This document shows, in pieces, positions 54,589 to 62,820 of a stretch of 64,000 bases of DNA. The translations under genes were made by a program, and so were the position numbers. The notes beneath the pieces are model-generated. The model was not told the origin of the DNA. It did no database searches and was given only the letters and a program-made list of their open reading frames with translations. Every line of letters begins with the position of its first letter. Positions within the stretch are counted from its first letter, which is position 1. Source of the stretch: Rhodococcus sp. WMMA185 (lineage in GTDB: Bacteria; Actinomycetota; Actinomycetes; Mycobacteriales; Mycobacteriaceae); contig NZ_CP017014.1 in the NCBI RefSeq assembly GCF_001767395.1, positions 4,380,449 through 4,444,448 of the forward strand, read 5' to 3'.

Positions 54589-55689
54589 ATGGTTTCCCCG
54601 ACCGATTCGGGTGCGAGACCCGACCCGACTCCCCGAGAAGTCCGGAGGTGGCGTCGCTACCTTGCGGACGAGCGCGCCGAAGCCGCGGTCTACCGGGATC
54701 TGGCGAAACGACGGTCAGGTGAGGAACGGGAGATCCTGTTAGCGCTCGCCGAAGCGGAGGGCCGGCACGAGGCCCACTGGCGCACCCTGCTTGGCGAACA
54801 GGTCGGAAAGCCTGTTCGGGGAAGCCTCCGGACCAGACTCCTCGGCGTGCTGGCCAGGCGGTTCGGCTCGGTTTTCGTGCTCGCGCTCGCCCAGCGCGCC
54901 GAAACCCGCTCGCCGTATCCAACGGACTTGGACGCCACCGATGCGATGGGAGCGGACGAACGCATCCATGAGGAAGTGGTGCGGGCGCTCGCGACGCGTG
55001 GACGCAACCGCCTCTCCGGCACCTTTCGGGCAGCCGTGTTCGGCGCCAATGACGGCCTGGTCAGCAACCTCGCCTTGATCCTCGGTATCAGTGGTAGCGG
55101 CGCTTCCAACGAGATCGTCTTGCTCACTGGACTTGCCGGGCTGCTCTCGGGGGCTCTGTCGATGGGCGCGGGCGAGTACGTATCCGTGCGGTCGCAGCGT
55201 GAGCTCCTCGAGGCATCGATGCCAGGGAAGGGGGCCCGGGAGGCAATCCCATTGCTCGATGTAGACGCCAACGAGCTCGCACTCGTCTACCGGGCGCGTG
55301 GCATGTCGGTGGCGGAAGCCGAGAAACAGGCAGCCGAAGTCTTGCGGGAAAGCGATCAGCTCGATCTCGTTTCGGAGGACGATACGGACGATGCGGTCGA
55401 TGCGCATGAGGCCATTGGCACCGGCCTCGGTGCCGCTGCGGCGAGTTTCTGTTTCTTCGCATCCGGTGCAATCATCCCAGTTCTGCCGTACCTCTTCGGG
55501 ATAGAAGGCACCACCGCGGTAATCGTCTCCGCAGCGTTGGTGGGCGTGGCACTGCTCTCGACCGGCGTCGTGGTGGGACTGCTGTCGGGTGCTCCGCCTA
55601 TCAAGCGAGCGCTGCGCCAGCTGGCAATCGGATACGGTGCCGCCGCAGCCACCTATCTTCTGGGCATGTTGTTCGGTGCGAGTATCTGA
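54589..55689 (+). CDS. VIT1/CCC1-family transporter with N-terminal ferritin-like domain
   Basis: This protein of about 366 residues begins with a ferritin-like (rubrerythrin-type) helical bundle over residues 15-120, carrying Glu/His pairs such as ERAEAAVYRDLAK and EAEGRHEAHWRTL. A VIT1-type membrane domain of five helices follows (AAVFGANDGLVSNLALILGISG, LSMGAGEYVSVRSQRE). It probably moves Fe2+ or Mn2+ out of the cytoplasm, with the soluble bundle binding the metal first. The ATG at 54589 is spaced 7 bases from GGAGG. Confidence 0.93.
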   Translation: MVSPTDSGARPDPTPREVRRWRRYLADERAEAAVYRDLAKRRSGEEREILLALAEAEGRHEAHWRTLLGEQVGKPVRGSLRTRLLGVLARRFGSVFVLALAQRAETRSPYPTDLDATDAMGADERIHEEVVRALATRGRNRLSGTFRAAVFGANDGLVSNLALILGISGSGASNEIVLLTGLAGLLSGALSMGAGEYVSVRSQRELLEASMPGKGAREAIPLLDVDANELALVYRARGMSVAEAEKQAAEVLRESDQLDLVSEDDTDDAVDAHEAIGTGLGAAAASFCFFASGAIIPVLPYLFGIEGTTAVIVSAALVGVALLSTGVVVGLLSGAPPIKRALRQLAIGYGAAAATYLLGMLFGASI

Positions 55690-55868
55690 ACGATCCTCGG
55701 TTCGACGGTGTAGCCGGCAACGGGCACAGACGACGTCCGCGCCAGGCAGCCGGCAAAATTCTCGCCGAGGTTGCGCGTGGTGACCTGATGAGTGGCGCCG
55801 CGCGGTGCTACCTTCCACTCTGCGGTGGTGCCGCGCCCGAGCGGCAGGTCCAACGTAAAGGGGGCGGA

Positions 55869-57341
55869 ATGTCGAAGCGGGTGATCGCGTCGTTCGCGGC
55901 TGTGGCGGTAGGTTCGGGTGCGATCATCTACTCGAATCAGAGCGATGCCGTGGCCGAGCCCGAGGGGCTGTGGAACGGGATGCCAGGTAGCGGACCTTGC
56001 GCCGCCGAAGTCTCGAACGAGACGGCGTCTCTCATCCCCGAGAGGCTGGAAATCCCGATTCCGTACCCGAAGATCACGACGATCCCGTATCCCGTGGAGC
56101 CCAAGGACCCCGTCCGTGTTTCCCAGGAATTGCCGGCCGACCCGTGCGCCGACCCGTGCCCTGACTTGACCGACGAGACCGCTCCGGATCCCGGGAATCT
56201 GTCTAGTGTGCTCGACATTCCGGATGTCAGCTTGAAGTTCACGCCGTTCCACCTTGGAATCCCCGTGCCGGGAGCCGATATTCAACTGCCTCCGCCACCA
56301 CCCGTGGTCCACCCGGCGACTGTGGAGGCGCCGCGCAGTCCGGCGCCGCAGGCTCCGAAGATCGGCGAGGTGACTCGCGTTGCCAAGGTGACCGGGCCGG
56401 GTTCGGTCAGTCGCACAGACAAGCGCTACCAGGTGAACGGCACCGATCTCGGAATCATGTGGGAATCTGCACCTGACCAGATCGCCATTGCGTTCGGTGA
56501 CACCTTCGGTAAGGGTTTCACTCCACCCGGAGGTCAGGGCGGCGACTGGCGTAGCAACGTTCTGGGGTTCAGCTCCGACCGCAACCTGGCGGATGGGATG
56601 AGCTTGGACAGTATGGTGCTGGACAGCCGCTGCCATGCGGCAGAGGTCCTGGGCAGCCGGAAGCTCGACAACGTCGAGATCACGACCATTCCGACGTCGG
56701 GATTCGCCATCGGAGACAGGCAGTACATGAGCTATATGTCGATCCGCACGTGGTACAGCATCCCTACCACGTGGTGGACGAACCACGGGGGTATCGCCTA
56801 CTCGGACGACGGCGGCTCCACCTGGACGAAGGACCCGTACGCGAAGTGGGAGAACATCTTCGGCGTGACCAAGTTTCAAGTCGCGTCGATGGTGCCTGTC
56901 GGTGATTTCGTCTACATGTTCGGCACCCCCAACACGAGGCTGGGCTCGGTCGGCCTCGCCCGCGTTCCGGTCGACCAAGTCTTGAACACTTCTGCGTACC
57001 AGTACTGGCAGAACGGCAACTGGACACCGGTCGGAGGTTTCACGGAAGCGACACCGATTGTCAATGCTCCCGTCGCGGAACTATCTGTCCGCTACGACGA
57101 GGCCACGGGGAAGTGGCAGATGGCATATCTCGACACGTCGAAGCTGGCCATCGTTCTACGTGAGTCCGACTCGCCGCAGGGCGCCTGGTCCGAGGGCGCC
57201 CGGATGGTCAGCGTTACCGAGTACCCGGAGCTGTATGGCGGCTTCATCCACCCGTGGTCGACCGCCGACGATCTGTACTTCACCATCTCGACTTGGTCCG
57301 ACTACAACGTCTTCCTGATGAGGGCGAGAATGGGCGACTAG
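55869..57341 (+). CDS. secreted DUF4185 protein, possible D-arabinan hydrolase
   Basis: This 490-residue protein has an N-terminal export signal (KRVIASFAAVAVGSGAIIYSNQ), a proline-rich linker (PYPKITTIPYPVEP; QLPPPPPVV) and a C-terminal propeller-like DUF4185 domain from about residue 180 (GIMWESAPDQIAIAFGDTFGKG, SDDGGSTWTKD, MVPVGDFVYMFGT, ELYGGFIHPWSTADDLYF). DUF4185 includes mycobacterial endo-D-arabinanases (GH183), so cleavage of arabinogalactan or lipoarabinomannan is plausible; activity is inferred. The ATG at 55869 follows AAAGGGGGCGGA. Confidence 0.88.
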   Translation: MSKRVIASFAAVAVGSGAIIYSNQSDAVAEPEGLWNGMPGSGPCAAEVSNETASLIPERLEIPIPYPKITTIPYPVEPKDPVRVSQELPADPCADPCPDLTDETAPDPGNLSSVLDIPDVSLKFTPFHLGIPVPGADIQLPPPPPVVHPATVEAPRSPAPQAPKIGEVTRVAKVTGPGSVSRTDKRYQVNGTDLGIMWESAPDQIAIAFGDTFGKGFTPPGGQGGDWRSNVLGFSSDRNLADGMSLDSMVLDSRCHAAEVLGSRKLDNVEITTIPTSGFAIGDRQYMSYMSIRTWYSIPTTWWTNHGGIAYSDDGGSTWTKDPYAKWENIFGVTKFQVASMVPVGDFVYMFGTPNTRLGSVGLARVPVDQVLNTSAYQYWQNGNWTPVGGFTEATPIVNAPVAELSVRYDEATGKWQMAYLDTSKLAIVLRESDSPQGAWSEGARMVSVTEYPELYGGFIHPWSTADDLYFTISTWSDYNVFLMRARMGD

Positions 57342-57460
57342 CGGTCGTGGCAGCGGACTGTGGCCGATTACGGGGTAGGCGGGACACGATTGTTCGTGTC
57401 CCGCCCATCATCTCCGCAACCGGAAGCACGAGGCTGCCGGGGAGTCGTACCCGGTGCCGC

Positions 57461-59116
57461 CTACAGCTTGCGGGCTAGCGCGCGGCCCGCAGCCCGGCCC
57501 GAGAAGATGCAGCCACCGAGGAAGGTGCCTTCGAGTGCGCTGTATCCGTGGACGCCTCCACCACCGAACCCGGCAACTTCCCCGGCGGCGTACAGACCTT
57601 CGAAGGCGGTGCCGTCCGGCCGGATCACCTGAGAGTCGAGGTCGGTTTCGAGGCCACCAAGGGTCTTCCGGGTGAGAAGGTGCAGCCGTACCGCGATCAG
57701 TGGGCCATTCTTGGGGTCGAGCAAGGGGTGAGGGCTCACGACTCGGGTGATCTTGTCGGAAAGCAGGTTCCGCGCATTCTGGATCGCCATGATCTGGAAA
57801 TCCTTGCTGTAGCTGTTGTTCACCTCACGGTCTCGGGCGACTATCTCACGCTCGATGTCCTCGTAGGCCACCGGTGCTTCCGGGGTGATTGCGTTCATGC
57901 CGTCGACAAGTTCGCGCAGGTTGTCACTGACGACGAAGTCGGCGCCGTTCTGTTTGAACGCTTCGACCGGTCCGGGCGCACCCTTCTTGATTCGTTCGGC
58001 CAGGAGCTTGAAATCGCGTCCGGTGATGTCAGGATTCTGCTCGGATCCCGACAGCGCGAACTCCTTCTCGATGATCTTCTGATCGAGGACGAACCAGGTG
58101 TGATGGTGACCGCTGCTCATGATGTGCTGAAGCGTTCCCATGGTGTCGAACCCAGGGAAGTTGGGGCTCGGCAGTCGTTTGCCGTTGCCGTCGAACCACA
58201 TCGAAGACGGTCCGGGGATGATCCGGATGCCGTGGTTCGGCCAGATCGGATCCCAGTTCTCGATGCCTTCGACGTAGTGCCACATACGGTCGCGGTTCAC
58301 GATGTTGCCGCCGGCGTTCTCGGTGATTTCCAGCATCCGGCCGTCGACGTGTGCCGGGACCCCTGTGAGCATGTGCTCGGGAGCCGTTCCGAGGCGGGCG
58401 GGCCAGTTCTTCTTGACCAGTTCGGGATTCCCGCCGATGCCACCCGACGTGACGACCACTGCCTGCGCAGAGAATTCGAACTCCCCGATTGGGGTGCGGG
58501 AACTCTTCACACCGCGAGCCTCGGTGGAGGGTTCGAGGACCGTGCCACGTACGCCAGTGGCGGCGCCGTCGGTCACGACGATTTCATCGACCTGATGGCG
58601 GTGCTTGAACGTGACCAGTCCCCGCTTCGATGCCGCGAGGACACGGGTGAGGAAGATGTCTACGACACCCGGACCGGTGCCCCAGGTGATGTGGAAACGG
58701 GGAACGGAATTGCCCTGCCCGAGAGCGCTGCCACGCCCACGTTCCGCCCAACCGACATTCGGCATCAGACGTAGGCCGAGGTCGTGGAGGTATTGCCGCT
58801 TCTCGCCTGCGGCGAACTCGACGTACGCCTGTGCCCACTGTCGTGGCCAGCGGTCCTCACGGTCGCGGTCGAATGCGGCGGTGCCCATCCAGTCCTGAAT
58901 CGCCAGTTCGTACGAGTCCTTGATGCCCAGGCGTCGCTGTTCGGGGCTGTCGACGAGGAACAGTCCGCCGAGCGACCAGAAGGCCTGTCCGCCGAGGTTC
59001 GCCGAACTTTCCTGGTCGACGACGAGGACTTTCCGACCTGCCTGGACCAATTCGTACGTGGCGACGAGTCCTGCCAGCCCGGCTCCGACAACGATCGCAT
59101 CAGCTTGTTCGGTCAC
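57461..59116 (-). CDS. FAD-binding dehydrogenase (KstD/fumarate-reductase type)
   Basis: This 551-residue flavoprotein begins with the dinucleotide motif VVGAGLAGLVATYELVQAGRKVLVVDQE and carries NLGGQAFWSLGGLFLVDSPEQRRLG, then the C-terminal FAD segment LYAAGEVAGFGGGGVHGYSALEGTFLGGCIFSGRAAG. Its closest type is the actinobacterial putative FAD-binding dehydrogenase family related to 3-ketosteroid dehydrogenases. The GTG at 59116 follows GAGGAG and overlaps the end of tetR by 17 bases. It is probably controlled by that TetR. The substrate is unknown. Confidence 0.92.
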   Translation of the reverse strand: MTEQADAIVVGAGLAGLVATYELVQAGRKVLVVDQESSANLGGQAFWSLGGLFLVDSPEQRRLGIKDSYELAIQDWMGTAAFDRDREDRWPRQWAQAYVEFAAGEKRQYLHDLGLRLMPNVGWAERGRGSALGQGNSVPRFHITWGTGPGVVDIFLTRVLAASKRGLVTFKHRHQVDEIVVTDGAATGVRGTVLEPSTEARGVKSSRTPIGEFEFSAQAVVVTSGGIGGNPELVKKNWPARLGTAPEHMLTGVPAHVDGRMLEITENAGGNIVNRDRMWHYVEGIENWDPIWPNHGIRIIPGPSSMWFDGNGKRLPSPNFPGFDTMGTLQHIMSSGHHHTWFVLDQKIIEKEFALSGSEQNPDITGRDFKLLAERIKKGAPGPVEAFKQNGADFVVSDNLRELVDGMNAITPEAPVAYEDIEREIVARDREVNNSYSKDFQIMAIQNARNLLSDKITRVVSPHPLLDPKNGPLIAVRLHLLTRKTLGGLETDLDSQVIRPDGTAFEGLYAAGEVAGFGGGGVHGYSALEGTFLGGCIFSGRAAGRALARKL

Positions 59117-59822
59117 GAAGACTCCTCTGTCCTGTGGTGTGTTGAGTGTTGGTGGTATCGGGTTCGGTGTATGCGGCCACGACGTGGGTGAAGAGGTCGA
59201 GGCGGAGTTCGCGTGCGGACGCGTTGTCATCCTCGATCAGGCACTGGACCGTGGTGCCGTCGTGCAGGGCCACAAGTGCCCTGCCGAGCACAGGAGGATC
59301 GCCGACGATGCGGCGCCCGAGGCGGGTAAGCGCCTTCTCGAGAATGGGCATGATGGTGTGCAAGATCGTCTCTTCACGGGCGGCGAGTGCCTTCTTGAGC
59401 GACGGATTGCGCAGAGCGTGGGCAGTGAACTCGGCGTTGATCCGGTACCAGTAATCGTCCACCGGGACGGCGTCGAGTACAAGTGCTGTGCCGGTCCGCA
59501 GCTTGTCGTCGGGGGTGAGCTGGGCGAGGGCCACGGTGGAGGAGTCGGCTGCGTCCCGGATTCGGTCGAGCATCGAATTGGAGCGTTGCTCCCACATGGC
59601 GAAGAACATCTCGTCCAGCGACGCGAAGTTGGAGTAGAACGCGCCGCGGGTGTAGCCGGCGCGTTCACAGACCTGCTCGACGGTCGACCGGCCGAATCCG
59701 TTCTCCGCGAAAACTTCGACTGCGGCGTCGAGAAGGCGCTGACGAGTACGTCCGCGTCGTTTCGTCACTCGCCGGGGTGCATCGGCGACAGGTTCGGAGG
59801 AGCTCGACGGTGATGTCGGCAT
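59100..59822 (-). CDS. TetR-family transcriptional regulator
   Basis: This 240-residue TetR protein has a Ser/Pro-rich leader of about 20 residues, then the helix-turn-helix (RQRLLDAAVEVFAENGFGRSTVEQVCERAGYTRGAFYSNFASLDEMFFAMWE) and a C-terminal ligand domain. It is encoded directly upstream of the FAD-binding dehydrogenase, with a 17-base overlap, so both are made from one transcript and the regulator probably senses the enzyme's substrate. The promoter region upstream shows no perfect palindrome. Confidence 0.92.
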   Translation of the reverse strand: MPTSPSSSSEPVADAPRRVTKRRGRTRQRLLDAAVEVFAENGFGRSTVEQVCERAGYTRGAFYSNFASLDEMFFAMWEQRSNSMLDRIRDAADSSTVALAQLTPDDKLRTGTALVLDAVPVDDYWYRINAEFTAHALRNPSLKKALAAREETILHTIMPILEKALTRLGRRIVGDPPVLGRALVALHDGTTVQCLIEDDNASARELRLDLFTHVVAAYTEPDTTNTQHTTGQRSLRDRTS

Positions 59823-59865
59823 AGCGCCTCCTCACGATCCGGGTTTGACGGGAACGTTCGATACG

Positions 59866-60552
59866 CTAGTGCATCGGATACATTCTCGTATGCTTTTTTT
59901 GATCGCTGTTCCCGGTTCGAGCGGATTCTGCTCTGACTGTGCAGCGCGGTGCTCGCGGATGATGCTGTGACGCCTCTGAGCTGATCCGGGCCCTCAGGTG
60001 GTTCAGTGCCCGGTGCTGTGCGACGCGGACGGCGCCTGGAGTGGTGCCGAGGACGCGGGCAGTCTGTTGCGCCGACATTTGCAAAACAATGCGCATGAAG
60101 AGGATCTGCTGGTGGCGGGTCGAGAGGGTTTCGACGAGCGAGCTCATGCCGCTGTGCCAATCGCCGCGTAATGCGCGGTGTTCCGGTCCGTCCTCGACAC
60201 CGATCGAATCGATGGCGTGTGCGGTTGCTACGCGCGCGGTGGTGGCGGACCATCGCGCGGCGCGGCGCCGAGCGTCGCATACTTTGTGCGCCGCGATGCC
60301 GAAGATGAACGACAGCAAAGACTTTCCCTGATCCTGATATGTGGGAAGTGCGCTCACCAACGCTAGACAGACCTCCTGGGTGACGTCGTCGGCGCCGGTA
60401 TTCGACCCGTCGCCGGTATCAAGTCGGGTCCTGCAGTAGCGGTACACGACGGGGTAGGCGACGCGCAGGACCTCTTCCACGGCATCCGTGTCCCCGGCCG
60501 CGGCGCGCGGCGCGAGTCGCTCCAACTCGGCTCTGACGTCCACTTCGATCAT
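59866..60552 (-). CDS. RNA polymerase sigma-70 factor, SigD/ShbA type
   Basis: This 228-residue group 4 sigma factor resembles actinobacterial SigD/ShbA: AAAGDTDAVEEVLRVAYPVVYRYCRTRL (region 2.1), DVTQEVCLALVSALPTYQDQGKSLLSFIFGIAAHKVCDARRRAAR (regions 2.2-2.4), and a region 4 helix-turn-helix LSTRHQQILFMRIVLQMSAQQTARVLGTTPGAVRVAQHRALNHLR. The ATG at 60552 follows GGGGAGGAAG; the open frame upstream to 60798 is antisense to the ATPase promoter. No anti-sigma gene is adjacent. Confidence 0.9.
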   Translation of the reverse strand: MIEVDVRAELERLAPRAAAGDTDAVEEVLRVAYPVVYRYCRTRLDTGDGSNTGADDVTQEVCLALVSALPTYQDQGKSLLSFIFGIAAHKVCDARRRAARWSATTARVATAHAIDSIGVEDGPEHRALRGDWHSGMSSLVETLSTRHQQILFMRIVLQMSAQQTARVLGTTPGAVRVAQHRALNHLRARISSEASQHHPRAPRCTVRAESARTGNSDQKKHTRMYPMH

Positions 60553-60717
60553 GACTTCCTCCCCGCTGGTGTGTACGTATCCAGCATCGACGGAACGTAC
60601 GAGCGGTGATAGGCACCGCAGGGTGGGAATGTGCCCACTCCTTGACGAGAACTCCATAACGAGATCTAGGACACGCGCTAGATCGGCGCAGATTCTGTGA
60701 CAGAGGTTGTTACCTTC

Positions 60718-61912
60718 ATGGCCATGGATCCCGTCCGCAACCCGTATGCGCCAGGTGCCGGGCAGCGGCCGCCGGAACTCGCTGGACGAACGAGGCAACT
60801 CGACGCGTTCGACGTCGTGCTCGAGCGGATCGCGCGTGGCCGTCCTGAACGCAGTGTGATGCTCACCGGCCTACGCGGGGTCGGAAAGACGGTACTGCTC
60901 AACCATCTGCGCTCGGCGGCGATTTCGCGTCGATGGGGAACTGGGAAGATCGAGGCTCGTCCAGACCAGGAGTTGCGCAGGCCGCTGTCGTCTGCGTTGC
61001 ACATGGCGGTTCGAGAGATCGCCGGTTCGCATCGCTGCCCCGACCGGGTGGAGGAGTTTCTCGGCACCCTGAAATCGTTCGCGCTGCGCGCGACGGCAGA
61101 CAAAGGTATGCGGGAACGGTGGCAGCCGGGTATCGACGTACCGGCCGTGAAGGGACGCGCCGATTCCGGGGACATCGAGATCGACCTGGTGGAGTTGCTT
61201 CTCGACGCATCCTCATTGGCCCGAGACGTTGGTGTCGGGATCGCATTGTTCATCGACGAGATGCAAGATCTTGGCGCCGCCGACGTCTCGGCTATTTGCG
61301 GCGCCTGTCACGAACTCAGTCAGGACGCGGCACCGCTGATCGTGGTCGGTGCGGGCCTGCCGCATCTTCCCACCGTGCTGTCGGCCTCGAGGAGTTATTC
61401 GGAGCGGCTCTTCAGTTACCACCGCATCGACCGCCTCGACCGGTCGTCGGCCGATCGGGCTTTGATCGCGCCGGCCGATCGCGAGGACGTGAAGTTCTCC
61501 GCCGAGGCGCTCGACGCATTGTATGCGGCTGCCGACGGCTACCCGTATTTCGTTCAGGCGTATGGCAAGGCGACGTGGGATGTGGCTGCGGCGAGTCCGA
61601 TCACCGAGGAGGATGTTCGAGTAGCTGCTCCGAGGGCGGAGGAAGAACTCGCGGTCGGCTTCTTCGGCTCGCGGTACGAGCGCGCCACACCCGCAGAACG
61701 CGAGTACATGCGAGCGATGGCCGATCTCTCCGCGGATGACGGGCCGGTTGCAACGGCGGCAAATCGCCTCCGAACTCGATCGCAAGCCCGCCTCGCTGTC
61801 ACCCGCGCGGGATGGGTTGATCAAGAAGGGTCTGATCTATTCGGCCGAGCGTGGATCGATCGGATTCACCGTCCCGCACTTCGGTCAGTATTTGCGCGCG
61901 CAGAGCGACTAA
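60718..61912 (+). pseudogene. AAA+ ATPase gene with a +1 frameshift near its end
   Basis: The first 350 or so residues form an Orc1/Cdc6-like AAA+ ATPase: PPELAGRTRQLDAFDVVL, Walker A LTGLRGVGKTVLL, Walker B IALFIDEMQDL, and sensor region LIVVGAGLP. The expected winged-helix C-terminus is present but in another frame from 61764 on (IASELDRKPASLSPARDGLIKKGLIYSAERGSIGFTVPHFGQYLRA, stop at 61910-61912). One extra A in the AAA at 61761-61763 explains the shift. Left uncorrected, the frame runs on to 62010 with unrelated residues. It is either a real lesion or a homopolymer sequencing error. An upstream GTG at 60697 is also in frame. Confidence 0.8.
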
Positions 61913-62006
61913 CTATGCAAGGCAGCAATTTTGGGATTGCTATAGATCATTGCGGATCTCCTCAAACAACGCAGCTGAACCGAAAATATGCAGTTTTGCA
62001 GTGTAT

Positions 62007-62366
62007 TTAGAGGATTTTCCTGACATCAGGACCCGAACTCGAGTTCACACGCTTGCTACGGCAGTGGATCTGCACCTGGAGGCCTTCCTCTTTCCAAAGT
62101 CGATGGATCTTCTTCTTGTTCACCAACAGTCCCTCGTTCTGACGCAGATGTGCCCATGCGCCGCCGAAATCCATGCAGCGGGTGTTTCCGTGGCGTAGCG
62201 GCGAAGCCAGGCCCGCAAGTCGGCGTCGGGATCTGGTTGATCGTGCGCTGCGGGAAATCCGCCGAAACGTTGATCGGGCGAGCCCAACAGCTTTGCATGC
62301 CAATCGTTCCGAGATACTCAACGTGGAGGTCAGCATCTCGACTGCGCGGCGCTTGGCTGCTGGGCT
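62007..62366 (-). pseudogene. IS3-family transposase OrfB fragment, decayed
   Basis: Only the first 110 or so codons of OrfB remain. The pieces STSLSISERLACKAVGLARSTFRR, DPDADLRAWLRRYATE, HPLHGFRR and AWAHLRQNEGLLVNKKKIHRLWKEEGLQV lie in three different frames. The integrase catalytic DDE domain is absent. The element is truncated at about 62007, next to the ATPase gene. Confidence 0.85.
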
Positions 62367-62648
62367 CAGAATTTTCCCTTGGCCACCTCACGTAGTGCGT
62401 CCTTTTCCAACTCGGCTTCGGCGAGTTGGCGTTTGAGCTTGCTGTTCTGTTTCCGGAGCTGTTCGAGCTCTTTTGCGGCTTTCGGTATCTACGCCGCTGT
62501 ACTGGCGTCGCCAGTTGTACAGCGTCGCTGTCGATACCTCGAGGTCGGCGGCGATCTGCTCCTGCGTCTTACCTGTAGCGGTCAGCTCGTCTGCCCGCCG
62601 CAGCTTCCGAACGATGTCCTCTGCAGAGCTCCGCTTCCGTTCAGCCAT
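62366..62648 (-). pseudogene. IS3-family transposase OrfA, frameshifted
   Basis: The N-terminal half reads MAERKRSSAEDIVRKLRRADELTATGKTQEQIAADLEVSTATLYNWRRQYSG, the helix-turn-helix of an IS3-type OrfA. After that the leucine-zipper part (EAAKELEQLRKQNSKLKRQLAEAELEKDALREVAKGKF) is in another frame, owing to one extra base in the TTT at 62480-62482 on the plus strand. Confidence 0.85.
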
Positions 62649-62820
62649 CATCTCCATCGTCCTTCCACCCCCAGTCTTGGGGGCGAGAGGACTCTAGACA
62701 AAGTGAAACAAGCGCGGAAAGTTTGCCCCCTGAGGCTGGGATCAGCGGGACTCCAAGACCGGGTGGACCAGCTGGGGGAGACACACCGCAGGTCGGGGAT
62801 TAATTGGACTCTAAAACGTT

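Larger units (their letters stand above)
62007..62820 (-). mobile_element. IS3-family insertion sequence remnant
   Basis: The fragment contains broken orfA and orfB in the usual order and lacks its 3' end. The right boundary is uncertain: related motifs GGACTCTAGA (near 62687), GGACTCCAAGA (near 62746) and GGACTCTAAAA (near 62803) could be parts of its terminal repeat. Confidence 0.75.
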
